NCBI GenBank assembly: GCA_963575745.1
Contig: CAUYUJ010015283.1
Coordinates: forward strand, 983,410-1,047,409
Source: Prorocentrum cordatum
Taxonomy: Eukaryota; Sar; Dinophyceae; Prorocentrales; Prorocentraceae
DNA length: 64,000 nucleotides
Reading direction: 5' to 3'
Notes under the pieces: generated by a model
Databases searched by the model: none
Told to the model about the DNA's origin: nothing
The model's input: the letters and a program-made list of their open reading frames with translations, nothing else
Position numbers and translations under genes: made by a program
Shown: one piece after another, positions 14,143 to 28,541 of the stretch
Layout of the letters: each line of letters opens with the position of its first letter
How positions within the stretch are numbered: the stretch's first letter is position 1

Positions 14143-17100
14143 ACGACGACGACGACTGACTGCAAGACCAGCACGCTGAAGGAGGTAGGACGGGACGTAG
14201 GATACGATCGTCTGCGCTGCGACGCTGCGAGGGGTCTCACGGGCTCCACGCACGCTGGCTCGTCTACGCGCCTGCGCGCACGCTGCGGGCCCCGCGTTGT
14301 CGCGGGGCGGCGGCGGCATGCTCAATTATGCTCAATGCTCTACTCATTGTTATCGTGCGACGTCCACGGTCGATATACACACGAGCGCGGGCTCCCTGCC
14401 TAGTGCTAAACCTCATGCGACTAGGTTGGCGGCGCCGCGCAGACCGCGAGCACGTGCTCGGAAAGAGGAGCGTTCAAAATCTAGGCCGTGACTGCAAGGA
14501 CTTCCCCACCCCGAGCATTATCCATATCCTAGCCCTCGTCCAGTCCTCTCTAAATCCTCCACTCAGCCCATCCCTCCTCCTCCACCTCCTGAGGAGGTGG
14601 AGGAGGTGACCTCCTCCTTCTCCCCCTCCTCCTCCTCCTCCTCCTCCCTCCTCCTCCTCCTCCTCCTCCTCATCATCATCGCAGCGCTGGCAATTCCCTC
14701 CTCGTTCCCTCTCTCCCCCCCCCCCCCCCCCCCCGCCTCCCCCACCCCTGCCCCCATCCTGCCTTCTGAGAATCCTCATGCCCCTCGATCTCCCTTACGA
14801 ACGTGGCGCGCCAGCCCCCCGCTCAGGCATCAGTCGGAGTCTGAGATCGGCGTCTTCTGCTCGGCGGCGTCGGCAGCGCCCTCGGCCGCCTCCCCCTCCG
14901 ACTCCTCGGTCGCACGGGCCGCCTCCTCCTCCTCGCCGCCCTCTTCCTGCACGAACGAATCGGGGGAGCGCTGCGATCGCTGGTAATCGTCCGACTCGTC
15001 AGGGGTCTGCGGCACCATCTTGCCAATCCTGGGGTCGAGTGGCGGGCTGGGCGCCGCAGGCCCCGTCGACGGCGCGGCTTCTGGGTGCGGCTTGTCCGAC
15101 TCGCCAGAGTCGTCGTCGCGGTCCGCGCGCTCCGCCAGGAGACGCGCTGGAGCTGGCAGCGGCGGCGGCCCCGCCGACGGCGCGGCGTCTGGGTGCGGCA
15201 AGACCTCGTCCGACGCCGCGTCCGAGATCGGTTGACCCTCCTGGCCGTCCATGCCGTCCATGCGGTTGATGACGTAATCCTCGGGGGGGCGCATGCTACT
15301 GCTACACTACCCTTCCTTGTGCAATCACTTCCAAGAGCCGCCGTCACGCTCCCCCCTCCCCCATCTCCATTACACTCGTAGCCCGAGGCCCCTGGTCACA
15401 AGGAGGGCGAGGCGGTCGGCGACAAAGCTGATGGGGTGGTCATGTAAAACGGTGGGCCGTTGTCGTTAACCGTCGCCCCCGAGGGTCCGAATACTTCTTG
15501 GAGGACAGGCTGCTGCGGCGGCGGTGCATGACGGCCTTCTTGTAGGGCAGCACCCCCCTCGCAACCTCGGCTGTGCAAAGGGGTGAAGGAGGGGCGGTGG
15601 TGGGTCGAAAGGGAGACATTGGCAATCGGACCATGACCCGAACTGGACCAGCGACGACACGACGGCACCACGGGGGCAAGCAAAGGCACCGCGAGGATCC
15701 AGGATCGGTTGCGCGGCGGGGTGGCGAGGCGAACAGCAAAGCGACCACCAGACAGCAATAGTCTGACCGTTCGGCCACTGCGGGCCTCCGACAAGGCGAC
15801 AAGGTCCGACCAAGGCTGCTAAGGCGGCAGCCCGTCTGATGCAATTGGTGTGGTGGCTGCTGCGCCCGAGGCCGATGCATTCGTTCCTCCAGCGCCCCTG
15901 GCCACACCAATTCTCGTCCACCGACCACGCGCCGCATTTCACGCAGAACAGGCAATCGAAAACCTCGTCTTCCTCTCTGTTATCTGGATCGTGCTGGACC
16001 TCGCATGGAGGAGGAGGGATGGGCGAGTGCTGAAGTTGGTGGAGGAGAGGAGAGTGCTAATTTCTGCAGGGTTGACATTGAAGCTTCCTGGTGCCGCTTG
16101 GGGTCTTTGGGCTCTGGACCCCTTGGGGACCGTCTCCCGACGGAGAGGAGCAGGCGCTAAGTTTTGCGCGGGCCGCGCTGGGGCCGCGCTGGAGCCTTGG
16201 AGCCCGATGTAGCAATGTTGAGGTTTTCTCGGTTCCGTCGTCAGGCCATGTCCTGGCACGATGACGCCATGACATCTCTTGGGTTACGTCCAGGGCCCCC
16301 TAGCCACGCAGGAGGGGCGTGAGACGAATGAGGGGTGGAAGGGGGAGGGAGGGGCGGAGGATTCGGACGAGGGATGAAGTCAGACCAGCACGCGGCGGAT
16401 CTCGTGCGTCGGATGAATCCAACTGCCACCCGTCCCAATCACGAGGTCGTGGTACATCGGGTCCAAGAATCTTCGGCGGCAGCTGAATTGATAAAGAGAG
16501 CCGCGGATGCTATGCGCTGCCTCCGAGGGCAAAGGTGGCTCGCGGCTGCGTTTCTATCCGCCGAGGCAGCGTAGCAGCGGCGACTCACCAATGACCTGGG
16601 TGACAGCCATCACCATTCCGACTCCCCCTCTCTCTCAAGCCGAAATGACGTCCCACGCCACAAAGTGGCGATCCTCACTTGAGCTTCACGTTTGGCAAAC
16701 GTGTTATCTTAGGTTCCAAGGGCCCTGGGTTACACGCGCGCTCTCGCCCTATATATATCTTCTCTCTAGTTGTAATATCACGTGCGCCCCGTTTCACCCC
16801 CTCTGTTGAATATCCCGGGTGACGCGAGACTGCTTCTGTAGCTGAGGTTGCGCGGCCATGTCTGGCACCGCATGTCCGCCTCGATGTCCGCCCTGTCGAA
16901 CGACCAGGGCACTGGCTCGAGGACCTCCGCCGCCGCTGCCTCTCGAGAGAGAGGACAGGAAGGACCGAGAAGAGGGGGGGCTACGGCGGGCGAGGAGAAA
17001 TATGGAAGAAGATAAGCATGATGAGGAGAAGGCGGAGAAGGATTGGGAAGAAGGGCTGTCGGAGGGAGGAGAAGACGAGGGGACTTCAAGTTGGAGCAGG

Positions 17101-20100
17101 AAACTCGTGCGAGATAATGCGAATGCAATCGAGAACGAGAGAGTCTCCAAAGTGCCTGAGGTGCCTGCGCCAACTGCAGCTCGGGCGGCCCAGGCGGCGC
17201 CTGCGCGATGGCTGCTGCAGCGTCCGCAGCCGCGGCCGCGGCAGCCTGGGCAGCTGCGTCAAGTGCGGCTGGGGCTAGGGCCGCGTCTGGAGCAGGTGCA
17301 GGCGGGGGAGCCTGATCGTTGAGCCGCGGCTGCACCATGCGGTACGGCATAGGCTCGCGGTCCTCCAAACAGCGACGGCGGGCCTGCGTAGACCAAGATG
17401 GGTTGGCCATCGCACGGACGCGGATGCGAACGGTAGCAGGTCACTGAGACTCTACTGAAGCCGAAATCCTTGAGCCGCGAACCCTTCGCACGACGGCAGC
17501 TATAAGCGGCCAGCAACTAGACGTTCTAAATGCAAGATCATGGCTCTCCTGGGGTCATCTAGTAACGCCGAGAAAAGTAAACAACTCAAGGTGCGACTTG
17601 CATGCGCACCCGCGGCCCTCCGCGGCCAGTATTGGGACATGCTTGGAGCCGTCTTGGAGGCACCCAAAGAGCTTCAACATGGTTCAAGAGGATATCTCAT
17701 GGCCAGCATGTACCCTTCTTAGGCCCACCATGATGGTGCATAGCTAAGGGCATTAAGTTATTTACGCAATCAGCTGCTTTCATAGAGCTGTCTTGGAGTA
17801 CCCAAGATGGCATCTGACGGCTCCCTTGAGGTTATAACATGCCTTTCAGAAATAAAATAAGGGATGGAGTTGCACTCCTGCAACAACATAAATGCCTTCG
17901 GCGAAACGGTTTGAGTCACTGGTGCGCTCTGCGGATACACTCCTGTCATTGGGACGCACGCTATGAATGGATTACATTCACAGAGGTGCGCTCTGTGAAG
18001 GGACCACATTCAATGATGCATTCCACGCAAAGAGAGTCTCTTCCCAGAGACCGCGCTCTGCGAAGTGAATCCCTTCACAATCGACCTCTGCGAAGCGAGT
18101 TCCTTTCAGAGAAACGTCGTCCATGTGAAGGGGCCTCCTTCACATGCGAATATCCTGTGAAGGGAATCCCTTCACAGAGACATCCTGTGTGAAGGGATTC
18201 CCTTCACAGATAACCCCTCTGTGAAGGGAATCCCTTCACAGAGACCGCGCTCTGTGAAGGGATTCCCTTCACAGGTGCCCTCTGTGAAGGGAATCCCTTC
18301 ACAGAGGTCACATGTGAAGGGAATCCCTTCACAGAGATTACCCTCTGTGAAGGAATTCCCTTCACAGATGCATCATCTGTGAAGGGAACCCCTTCACAGA
18401 GGGCACCCGTGAAGGGAATCCCTTCACAGAGCGCGGTCTCTGTGAAGGGATTCCCTTCACAGAGGACCCCTGTGAAGGGAATCCCTTCACAGATGGTGGT
18501 CTCTGTGAAGGGATTCCCTTCACAGAGGGATCGGCCGTGAAGGAATTCCCTTCACAGGAGGCTGTCCGCGTGAAGGGATTTCCTTCACAGAGATCGCGCG
18601 CGATGCCATTCCTTCACATGCGGTTCACCTGCGAAGGATATTGCTTTAAAGATAACGATTCAGTGAAGAGAACCAAGCGAAGCGCTATGTCTTACGAGCG
18701 CGCGCAAATGCTCTCATTTGCAAAATTCATCTCTTACTCTATGAAATTTACTTCGCGAGCGGCGCGCGCCAGATCGGATTCACATATCACGTGGCGCGCT
18801 CAACAACCGAACTCAGCGCGACAAAAGCGCAAGTGCTACCACTTTTCGCAGAAGCGGCACTCGTACTTCGCAACTCCTGGCACCGACGTTCGCAGCGCAC
18901 ATTCAATTGCGCCACTGATTGCACGCTGCACAATGCAACATATCATTTAATATCTGCTGAGCGTCGATGAACCAAGAAAGCCTGATCCCCCTCTATTCCT
19001 CCCCCTCCCTATCCCACGCCCCACCAAACTTTACCTCGCCATCCTCTCTCCTCCCGCAATTTCGGTCTCCAACATGCCTCTCCCCCTCCCGCCTCTCCGC
19101 GCCACTCCCGCGCGCCAAGCCCAACATTCAACGCGATCTGAAAGCGCAAGCAAAACGCAATGGTAGAAAGATCTTTATCGAGAATGGTAGGGAGAGGCCT
19201 GGGAGATAGCTATCGAGAGAGGCGCGTCGGAGCGCGTGAGGGATATAGGCGGAGAGGGAGGGCGTGAGAGCGCGGCATAGAGAAAACGGAGCAGTCGCGC
19301 GGAGGCGGTGCCGCCTTCGAGGAGACCGTCTCCTTCCTCAAGTCCTCCGTCTGCAACAACAACGGCATCTTCGGGATGATGATCCGTCATCGCTGAAGGC
19401 GAGCTCGGGTGGGCCCCCGCTCGGCAGGCAGGTGGAAGGGGTGCCTAGGCGAGCGGAGGCGCGAGCTGGCGCCGAGCTGGCGCTTGATGCGCTGGCTCGG
19501 TCGGTGAGCGGCGAAGCAAAACACTGCTGCACCAACGCGCAGCCGACAGACCCTCCCCCGCTCTGGCTGCAATGCCAGGCCGCCGACGAACGGACCCCTG
19601 GGAGCAAGAATGGCGACCCCGTGCCGCGAGATCAGCGGCGGGCGGCGGCGACGTCGTCGCGGGCCTCAGACGCCCCGCGCGTGGCCGAGACGACGCGGCC
19701 CCGCTGAAGAGCAGAGCCCCTGGCCCTGGCCTTTAGGATGCCCTGGAGGAGAAGGGCCCGATACAGCCCAATACATCACCAGATCACTCCGAAATCCCAA
19801 CGAACGCAATCGAGACAGACAGACACACATGCACTAAAGCGACGGCAGCCCATCCTTCCTCACGCCGTCCCCCTCCCCCCACCCCCTCGCCAATACCCCT
19901 GAGCTGCCCCGCTCCCTGATCCACCCTGCCACCCGCCGCTGTCGCTTCCTCGTTCTCTCCCTATCTCTCTCTCTTCCCTCTCATCTCTGTGATATCCCTT
20001 TCTCTCTCGCTCTCCCTCTCTCTCTCTCTCTCTCTCTTTCTCTCCCTCTTTCTCTCTCCCTCCTTCTGCCACCTGCGTGCCTGCGTGCGAGCGCAGAGCC

Positions 20101-23100
20101 CTCCCCGCCCCAGGCTGAGGTGTGTCCTCCAAATACGCGTGCTTCTAGTTATCCTGCAGCTCCGAGTTAACCCCCCCCCCCACCTGCTGCGTTTACTTTG
20201 CACCGTGATGCTTCCTGCTGTGACACATTATGGCTGGAGCAGACCTGGTTCAGTCTCTACTTGCACGCCGCGCGCACTCCCGCACGCGCGCACGCATGAT
20301 GGCGCGCGTAGCCTCCAGGAGCGAGTATACCTAGTCTCTGTCCCCCAGCCCCACAGCCCCTGGAAGGCAACGGGCGGCCAGAAGGCGCATCGAGGGCGGC
20401 GCGCGATCGATCGCTTCAGTCACGCACCCGCAGGGAGGAGGGGGGGTGCGCGGGATCGCGGTGGATCAGGAAACTCAGCTGCGCGGGCCCGCTGCAGGGC
20501 CCGCCAAATGGTCGGCCCTCCGCGGGGCAGCCCGCAACAAATGTCATGTCGTTGCGGGTGGCGCCCCCTCCCTCCCTCCTCATCGCCTGCGGCGCCACGC
20601 GATTTGCTACGTGAGAGGCCGCGATCATAGGAGGCCTCGACCAGGGCTGTCCAGGTTGCATGGGGGGAGGGGCGGTGAGAGTAGGAGAGGCAAGCGCAAA
20701 GCAGGGCGCGGGAGAGCAGACTGCATCCGCTGCAACGTAGGAAGGTGTCCCGACCTCCGCCGCCAATCTCCCCGCACCAATGGTTAGTTAAAGCGGCAGC
20801 TGTTCGCCATTTCACATCTGCGCTGTCGGCGCCACGAGTCAGCCAAAGCCGAAAGAGTTCTGCAAGCGGAACATCTCCACTCTTATGCGATTCCAAAGCG
20901 CCGCGCGTCGGCGGCAGTTGCGGCGGCAGGTGCAGGGCGGGGGCGGCGGGGAGGAGCAACGCTGAGTTTGAACTACTTGTGCATCCTGGAGGTCTGAAAC
21001 GTTTCACCGCCGAGGAAGGAAAGGCCCCTAATTGGCCACGCACGGGGCCCCGAAGCCAACTGCGACGGCCAACTAAACATGAGCCCAGGGCGACAGCCAC
21101 CTAGCTTGGTGGCCTGACAGCGAGCTTCCTACAGAACAAACACAACGAGGCTGGATCTGACAGAGGGAATAGCTCAGCGACGGCACCGAGCGCACTATAA
21201 CGCTCAACGATGCATCGGCCGATGCCGCGTCCGCCAACAGGGTCGTGCGGGTTGTACTCCGCGAAGAGCTCGTCCATGCGCACTCCTGCGGGATGCAACA
21301 GGACAGTTGCAGAGATCAGTGATTACGTACAGCCAGCAGGGGCAGGGGCGGCAATGACAGAGGAGGTTGCGAGGATGGGAGGTTGACAGGGGGAGAGGGG
21401 AGGAAGGTGGAGCGAGGGCTGGGTGGCTGGGTTGACAAGCATCAAAGAGTGGACGGGTACACGCTGTTGGCAGCACGTTGGCACTGCCCCTTGTACCCAG
21501 CCCTCCTCCCCCTCGCCACCTCCTCCCAATTATGCCTCAGCACCGCCGTCGGCAGTCGTCGATCCTGATCGACGTCAACTCAACTCCCCTCCTCACCCCT
21601 CCCCCGCCCTCCCCCCCGCCCCCCGCCCACCCCCCGCTCCCTGCCCCGCCGCTCCTGCATCGGCACCGTCAACGCCGCGCAGGCCGATCATGTCGCCGAG
21701 CGTCTGCATGCAGTTCTCGTGCCAGCCGACGTGGCACAACTTGCACCGCCTGGCAGCAGGCCGCGCGGGCGGGGAGGGGCGACAGAGACGTGCGGATCGG
21801 CCGCGGACTCGGCATATTCACTCGAAGGCTCGAAGGGGTGAAGGAGGGCGGAGGTGGTGGAGATCCCATCCAATCGATGCGTTTCTGGCTGGGTGCGTCG
21901 GCGCTTGCTGGCCCGCACGCTGGCCCCCCGCCCCCTGGATCGGACAATATCGAATCCCCCGTCGGTGTCACTGTCACAGTGCCATCATTCTGCTTCTTCT
22001 TCTCCTCCCTCCCCCCCCTCCTGTCGGCCCGCCGCCGCCTCGCCGTTGCCCAATCCTTGCCGCGCGCCTCGCAGTGCGCGCCAGCGCTGGACTTGCAGTG
22101 CGCGTTAACCGAGACAGCAAGCCTGCTCACAGAGGGCTGCACCTTCTGCTTCATGAACGCCTTCACCGCCCTGATCATACCTGGGGCTGACAGCGATAGC
22201 GGGCAAGCGCTGCTCTCCATCCCCCCTTTCCCCGTGATCGCCCAAAACTACTTCAGGAGTCCCAGCGCAACTGGCAGCGGCGGCAACGGCGAGCGAGCCA
22301 GCGAGTGAGCGGGGGAGGGTACGAGAGCCGATATTTGGGACAAGGACGTGCATCACACCGAGCTCGATGTCGTCTTTGAAGTTGGTCTTGTACCTCCAGC
22401 GGCGGGGCCCTCCTCCTCCTCCTCCTTCTCCCCCTCCATCACCTTCCTTCTTCAACTCCTCTTCGTCCTCCGTCTTCATCCTCCTCCGCCTACCCCCCCT
22501 CCTCCTCCTCCTCCTCCTCCTCCTCGTCCTCCTCCTCCTCCTCCTCCTCCTCCCCCTCCTCCTCCTCCCTATCCCGCGTTGGCGGGCAGAGCGAGCTTGC
22601 CCGCGCCAGGAAACTCGAATTTCTTCCCGTGCGGCTTCTTGTAAACGATGGTGTTATCATCGTCGATATCGAGGTCCCTGCCCTTCCACTGCTCCACGCT
22701 GTCCCAGAAGATGTACTTTATCGGCGCGTAGTCCACGTCGTCGCCTCCGCCGTCGCCAGGTCCATCGCCCACCGAAGCGGCGGCGGCGGCAGCTGGAGGG
22801 CGAACGTACACCAGCGAAATGCACCTGTCTGTGAACAGCTGGTGCAGTGGCGACGCCAGCTCCTCAAGCGCGTTGGCTGTCTCCCATACGCCGCCAGCCC
22901 ACGACTGAAGAAGGCGAAGCTTGACTTCAGCAGCCCTGATGATGTCGGCGACGCCTTCCTCACGCGGCGCCTCATGATGGTGACCAAGGGCGCCCTGCAA
23001 CAACGCCTCATCCTCTGCGCGGAACGCGTCGTGAACCAAAGACGGGTCGACGATTGCCGCGTGCTTAGCGTGGCCGAAGATGCGAGACTCATCATCCAGC

Positions 23101-26100
23101 CTCTTACCACACTGGGCCGCGGCTGCTCTCTCCATCTCCTCCATGTCGCCAAACAACCCATTGTCGCCAAAGTCTGGATCCTCATCGGCGCCACAAGCCA
23201 CGTCGCCGCGACCGTGGCGATCGGGAGGCTTGGCTGCGCGAGGCCCCAGATCTGCGCCAGCTGTCTCGCAGAGCTTCGCGAACGCCCCAGCCGCCTCCCC
23301 CGCGCCTGGTTCACCAGGTTCGTCTCCGTCGTCGGCTGGCCCGTCGCGCGACAGGTCCTCCCAGAGCGCCTCCAGCAGCTCAGGGTCGAACTCGTCATGC
23401 TCGTCGTTGTCCTGCTCGTCTGGCTCATCGTCGCCAGCATCGTCACCGCGTCCGCCGCCGCCGCCGCCGCCCCCTGGGCCGCGGCCGCCGCGGCGCCCCC
23501 TGCACAAGCACGCCGTACCTATCGACGCCTCCCTGACGGCATCTTTGCAAACAGCCGACTGCAAGGACTCCAGCTCCCACGACAGTTCGACGACGCGCAA
23601 CGCACCCGTCCGCGCAGCAGCAGGGCTCCTGGCAAGCATCAGTTCGTGGACGCCCTCGGCCACCGATCGCAACGACGCGAAAGCAAGTGGGAGACCAACT
23701 TGGTAGATCGCGCCCTTCTCGTCGACCTCCCCGTTCACGAGCCAGTACCCGCGGCGGAACCGATGCGAGATGATCCACGCGGCCTCGACGGCGCCCTCAA
23801 ACACGAGCATCAGGCCAAACTTGCTGGAAGCAGCCCGAAGAGGATACGAAGTGATGAACTTGGCAGCTATCCTCGCCGAACACCTGGGAACCCGCGGTCG
23901 GCGCGGCGGGCGCGGCAACGGCACGACCTGACCACCCGCCTCGCCGTGCGGCGGCAACGCCGACGGCAGCGGCGGCAAAGGCAACGGGCCAAGCTCGGGG
24001 GCAGGCAGCGGCGGTAGCTGGCCGTCGGGCAGGACAGGCTCAGCTGGGAACCTCAAAGCATCTTGCAAAGCCTCCTTGGCTGCCTCGTGGTGTAGCGCGC
24101 AGCTCGCGACCACGCCGTCGAGTGCCCTTGGGTCTCGGCCCAGGCCAAGCCAATTCACCTTTGCGATGCGCGCAACATAAAACACTTCTCCATCCTCCCC
24201 CCCCCTCCTCTTCTCCTCCTCCTCCTCCTCTTCCTCCTCGTCCCACTCCTTCTCCTCCTCCCCTCCCCTCCTCATCCTACTCCTCCTCCTCCTCCTCCTC
24301 CTCCTCCTCCCCCCCATCCTCCTCCCCCCCCTCCTCCTCCTCCTCCTCCTCCTGATTCCTCCTCCTCCTCCCCCCCCCCCCCCCCCCCCCCATCCACCTC
24401 ATCTCTGCTCCCTCTCCTCATCATCCTGAATCATCCTGCTCATCATGCCATCCTCCTCCTGCTCCTCTCCTCCTGCCCTCTCCTCCTCAGACGCCTCCTC
24501 CCTCCTCCTCATCCTCCTCATCCTCTTCTTCTTCTTCTTCCTCCTCCTCCTCATGGGCTCCTCACCCTCATCCTCCTCCGCATCCCCCCCCCCCGTCCCC
24601 GGGGCCCGCCCCCCCCCCTCCCCCCCTCCCCCCAGGCCCCAACCCGTCCCCTCCGCATCCCCCCCAAGCCCCAATCGCGCTGCCGCCGCCCGCGATGCTG
24701 CTGCCGCCGTTCATCCGCCACGCATCCCCATCATCATGCGTCGTCGTTCTTGCGGTGGTGGGGAGGTGGGCTTTTGGAACAACCAACGGCGGTGACCGTC
24801 TTTCTCAGCAGGGCCCGACTCGAGAGCAGCTGGAGGCCCATCCCTGGAGCCATCTCGAGGCACCGCTTGATGATGCTATTCAAGCCTTCCACCTCCTGCG
24901 TATCTGAAGCCAACATCCGCGTGATCGTGCGAGCCAGCACCCAGAGTTGACGATCAATGCGGCCCGTGCGCTCGGCGTCCTGACGGGGGGGGGAGGAAGG
25001 AGCGCGCAGGGACCGCGCAGGGCGACAGAGGGGAGCTGGGCGGCGGGAGCGGGGGGTCGGGGAAAGGAGAGGGACTGGGCAGGAGAGGGACTGGGCAGGA
25101 GAAGTGGAAGGAGGATGGGGCGGAGGAGGGGGAGGAGGTGCAGGAGGAGGAGGAGGTACTCGGAGAATTGAGGAGGCAGCAGTGCCCATGCCCGACCCCC
25201 CGAGTCCTCCAACTCGGACGTAAAGCACGTCGCAATCTTCCAGGGCGTAGCTGTGTCCAAGGCCTCTCTAACAGCGCGCTGATCGGCCGCGCGGGTCAAC
25301 GCCAGCCAGTCCTTTGCGACGGCTGCTCGCTTCTCGCACTGCGTATCTGGAGCCTCGCGGCACAGCCAGACAATGGTGTACGGGAACTTGCCCAGCACGC
25401 AAGCAAACCGCCTGTAGTAGTCCGTGCCCGCGTCTAGCACGTGTTCGACGCACGTGCGCCGCACAACAGATAAGTCCATATCTGCCGACACGTGCTCCCA
25501 CACAGTGGACCACCTAGAATGGTACGCGGCGGGGCTCAGCAACGACTCGAAGTCAGTAGACACTGCGTGGCTCTTTTCAACAACGAGCTCCTCAAGTGTA
25601 CATGCACAGTCGTCTTCGAACACGCGGGCCCTCCGATCAACGAACCCGACTGACATCTTCTCGAACCAATACAAGAGGCGCTGGATCGGAGCACCGCTCA
25701 CGTTGAAAATCGCCATGTCCACCCAGAACTGCGACGAATGAACTGCCGCGAGGGCGTCTGCTTGCCACCTCGAGCGAGGCAGTTCCAAAACGAAACGAAG
25801 CACACATGCGAAAGTTGCGCCTAATCATCTGCGATTTCACTGGGCAAAGCGCCGCCCCGTCGCACCCTGGAACCCTGGGGCCTCAAATGCTCCTGGGATG
25901 CACTCGCCACGGCCCGACCCGCGCGCAATTTCACTCAAGACATCACCACGACGGGCACGCACGCCACCCACCCACCACCTCCCCCTCCCCCTTCCCCCCT
26001 TTGCCCGACCCCTCGTCGTCCGTTCGGCTGGCCGCTGCTTGCGTCGTTGCCGCTGCGCCGCTGCCCACTCTTACTCGTCTTCCATCGCTGCGCCTCCCCC

Positions 26101-28478
26101 ATCCCCCTCCTCTTTTCTCATCCGCCTCCTCCCTTGGCCATCTCCCACCCCCCACCCCCTCCCCCTTCCCCCCGTCTGGCGGCGAGGCGACAGGGTCGAA
26201 GCAGCTGCCAATCGCGCCCATCGAGGCTCGCGATCGGGCGAGGGGAGGGGCGAGGTGGAGGGCAGGGGGAACGAGCGCGAGTTCGGACGATGGGACGGTG
26301 GCCGAGAGCGATGGGACGAATGAGGGATGGGAGGAGGAGAGTGAGGAGGAGAAGGAGAAGGAGGAGGAGGAAGAGAAGGAAGTTTTTGGTTACCGACGGC
26401 CTGTTCATCCTGCCGACGAAGTTCTCGGCCTGGATGTCCTCGCTGAAGGCCATGTCCGCGTCGGAGGCGCGCCCCTGCTGGGTCGGGTCGAACACTGAGG
26501 CGAACACGGCGGCCATCTCGCGGCGCGTCGCCCTCAAGAAGTGCTGGCCCGTGCGGTAGATAGATCCGAACCGTCCAGTGAGTGGTTTCGGGGGAAGCCT
26601 ACCAGCTGCTTCCTTCGCCCTGTCAGCGCCATAAAGACGCTGCCACTCCTGGAACACTTTGACGGACTTGTGCGGGGCGCGCCAGCTGTTGGCACACTTT
26701 GCCATCCTGCTGTAATAATTCTGGCACCGCTTCAGCTGCGACTTAGCAATCAAGTGGATCTGATGCACCAAGCAGAAGCTCCAGAACGGCCACACGAAGG
26801 GAAAAGACGCCAAGTCATCGAACACGCGCCGACGGCATCCGACGACGTCGCCACCCGCATCCGTCCCGAAAAGGTAGCACGTGACGTGCTTCCAGCGCAA
26901 CGGCTTGTCCGTGCTTTGCTGGCGGAGCGCATCGATGAGAGATGTCGGCTCGCGGGATCCGAACGCAGCCCAAGTCTGCACTCCAAGCTGGGTCAGCTTG
27001 TCCTCAAACAATCGTTTTTGAGACTCGCCGTCGTTGTTCATGGGCACCCATGCCAGGTCGGGGTAGTGAAGGGAAGACCAGCGCTTGAACGCCGCGCCGA
27101 CGGCGCCGCCTGAAGATCGAGCCTCGACCACGTGCGAGAAGCTCGACCAGATCTCCGACGCAAAAACCTTGTAGGACCTGAACGCAGTCGAGTTCGACGC
27201 GTCACCACGGATGGCGTGCACGTCGAAGGACACATGGGCGCTGCCGACGACGTCGTGGCGGAAGCCACTCTGGATGGCAGACTCCAGGGACTCGTAGCTG
27301 GAGCGGTACCAGCATTGAGCAGCGGCGAAGACGGCGGACCTGGTCAAGTTTTCCGCCTTGACTACGGTGTTTGGCGCTACGGGCGCTTCCTTGCTGGATC
27401 GCGATGGGCGCGACAGCGCACGCTCTGCCCCAAGGGGGGTGAGGGGCGAGGGGCCCTCACGGAGAAGGCAGAAGCCCTAAGGAATCTGAGGAAGAGAAGG
27501 GAGCGAAGGAAGGGAGAGGGCCAGCAGAAGGCGGGAGTGGAAGAAGAAGCGGGCCTACGGTAAAGGAGAAGAGAAACAAACGATGAAGATTCGGAGATGA
27601 CGATGGTGGCGAGGATATGGCGAAGAGGACTAGAGGAGGGGGAGGAGGAAGCGGAGGAAGAGGAGGAGGAATGCGGTTAGCGGGGGGAAGGGGGGGGGAC
27701 ATCATTTCATAAATGGTGGTGGTGTTGGCGCGTGCTGCCGACCCGTCCGATCCAGCATGTCCAACGTAGTACGGCAACTCGCGTACCCGTAGTTCCGCTT
27801 GAACCCCGGACGGTACCAGCCGTCGCGTGTCATCACCTGACGCAGAGGCACAGGCTCAGCCGCCGTCGCCCGCCGCCGCGGGTTCGCCTTCACGAAGGTG
27901 AAGCCACTCAAGCGCTCCTCGAGCGACGCGATGGTCGCTGCCTGGCGACTGGCAGTGGCAGCCGCGTTCTTGCGCTTACGCCTCACGGCTTGGGCCACAT
28001 GGCGCATCTCGCGGTGCTTCGACACCAGCTGGGCCGTGAGCTCGAGCACCGACGCGACCAGCTGTTCGCGGCTCATCGACAGAACGGCAACGTTGAGCGC
28101 CGCCGCGTGACTGGCGGCAGCGCGGGCGGCACTGCGGCGCCGGTCGCGCTCGGGTTCGGCAGGCTCGGCAAGCTCGGCGAGCCAGGGCAACGGCGAGGGT
28201 GCGTCGGCCGAGGGCGAGGAGAATGATGCCGACGAAGCCGACCGAGACAGCGTCGACGTCGGCGTCGCCGAAGCCGAAGCCGATCGCGGCGACGCAGGCG
28301 GCGGCAATGCAGATGCTGGCGCCAGCTGTCCTGCGCAGGGGAGGGAGCGGGGGGAGGGAGGGGGGGGGGATGGGGGAAGGGCGCGGAGGAATGGGGCGAG
28401 CTGGGAAGCGGGGCGGGGAAGTGGCGGCGGGGGGCGAGTGGAGTGCGCAAGAGGAAGGGGGGAGATAGAGAGAGAGAG

Positions 28479-28541
<63 letters not shown>

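Noticed and set aside
17469-17476. GGCTCAAG upstream of the gene 2 start as a spliced-leader relic
   Set aside because: Only eight bases match the 3' end of the leader, which is expected by chance several times in 64 kb.
18100-18610. CRISPR-like array
   Set aside because: Repeats are palindromic and of variable sequence and spacing, spacers are only about 10-15 bases, there are no cas genes and the context is eukaryotic.
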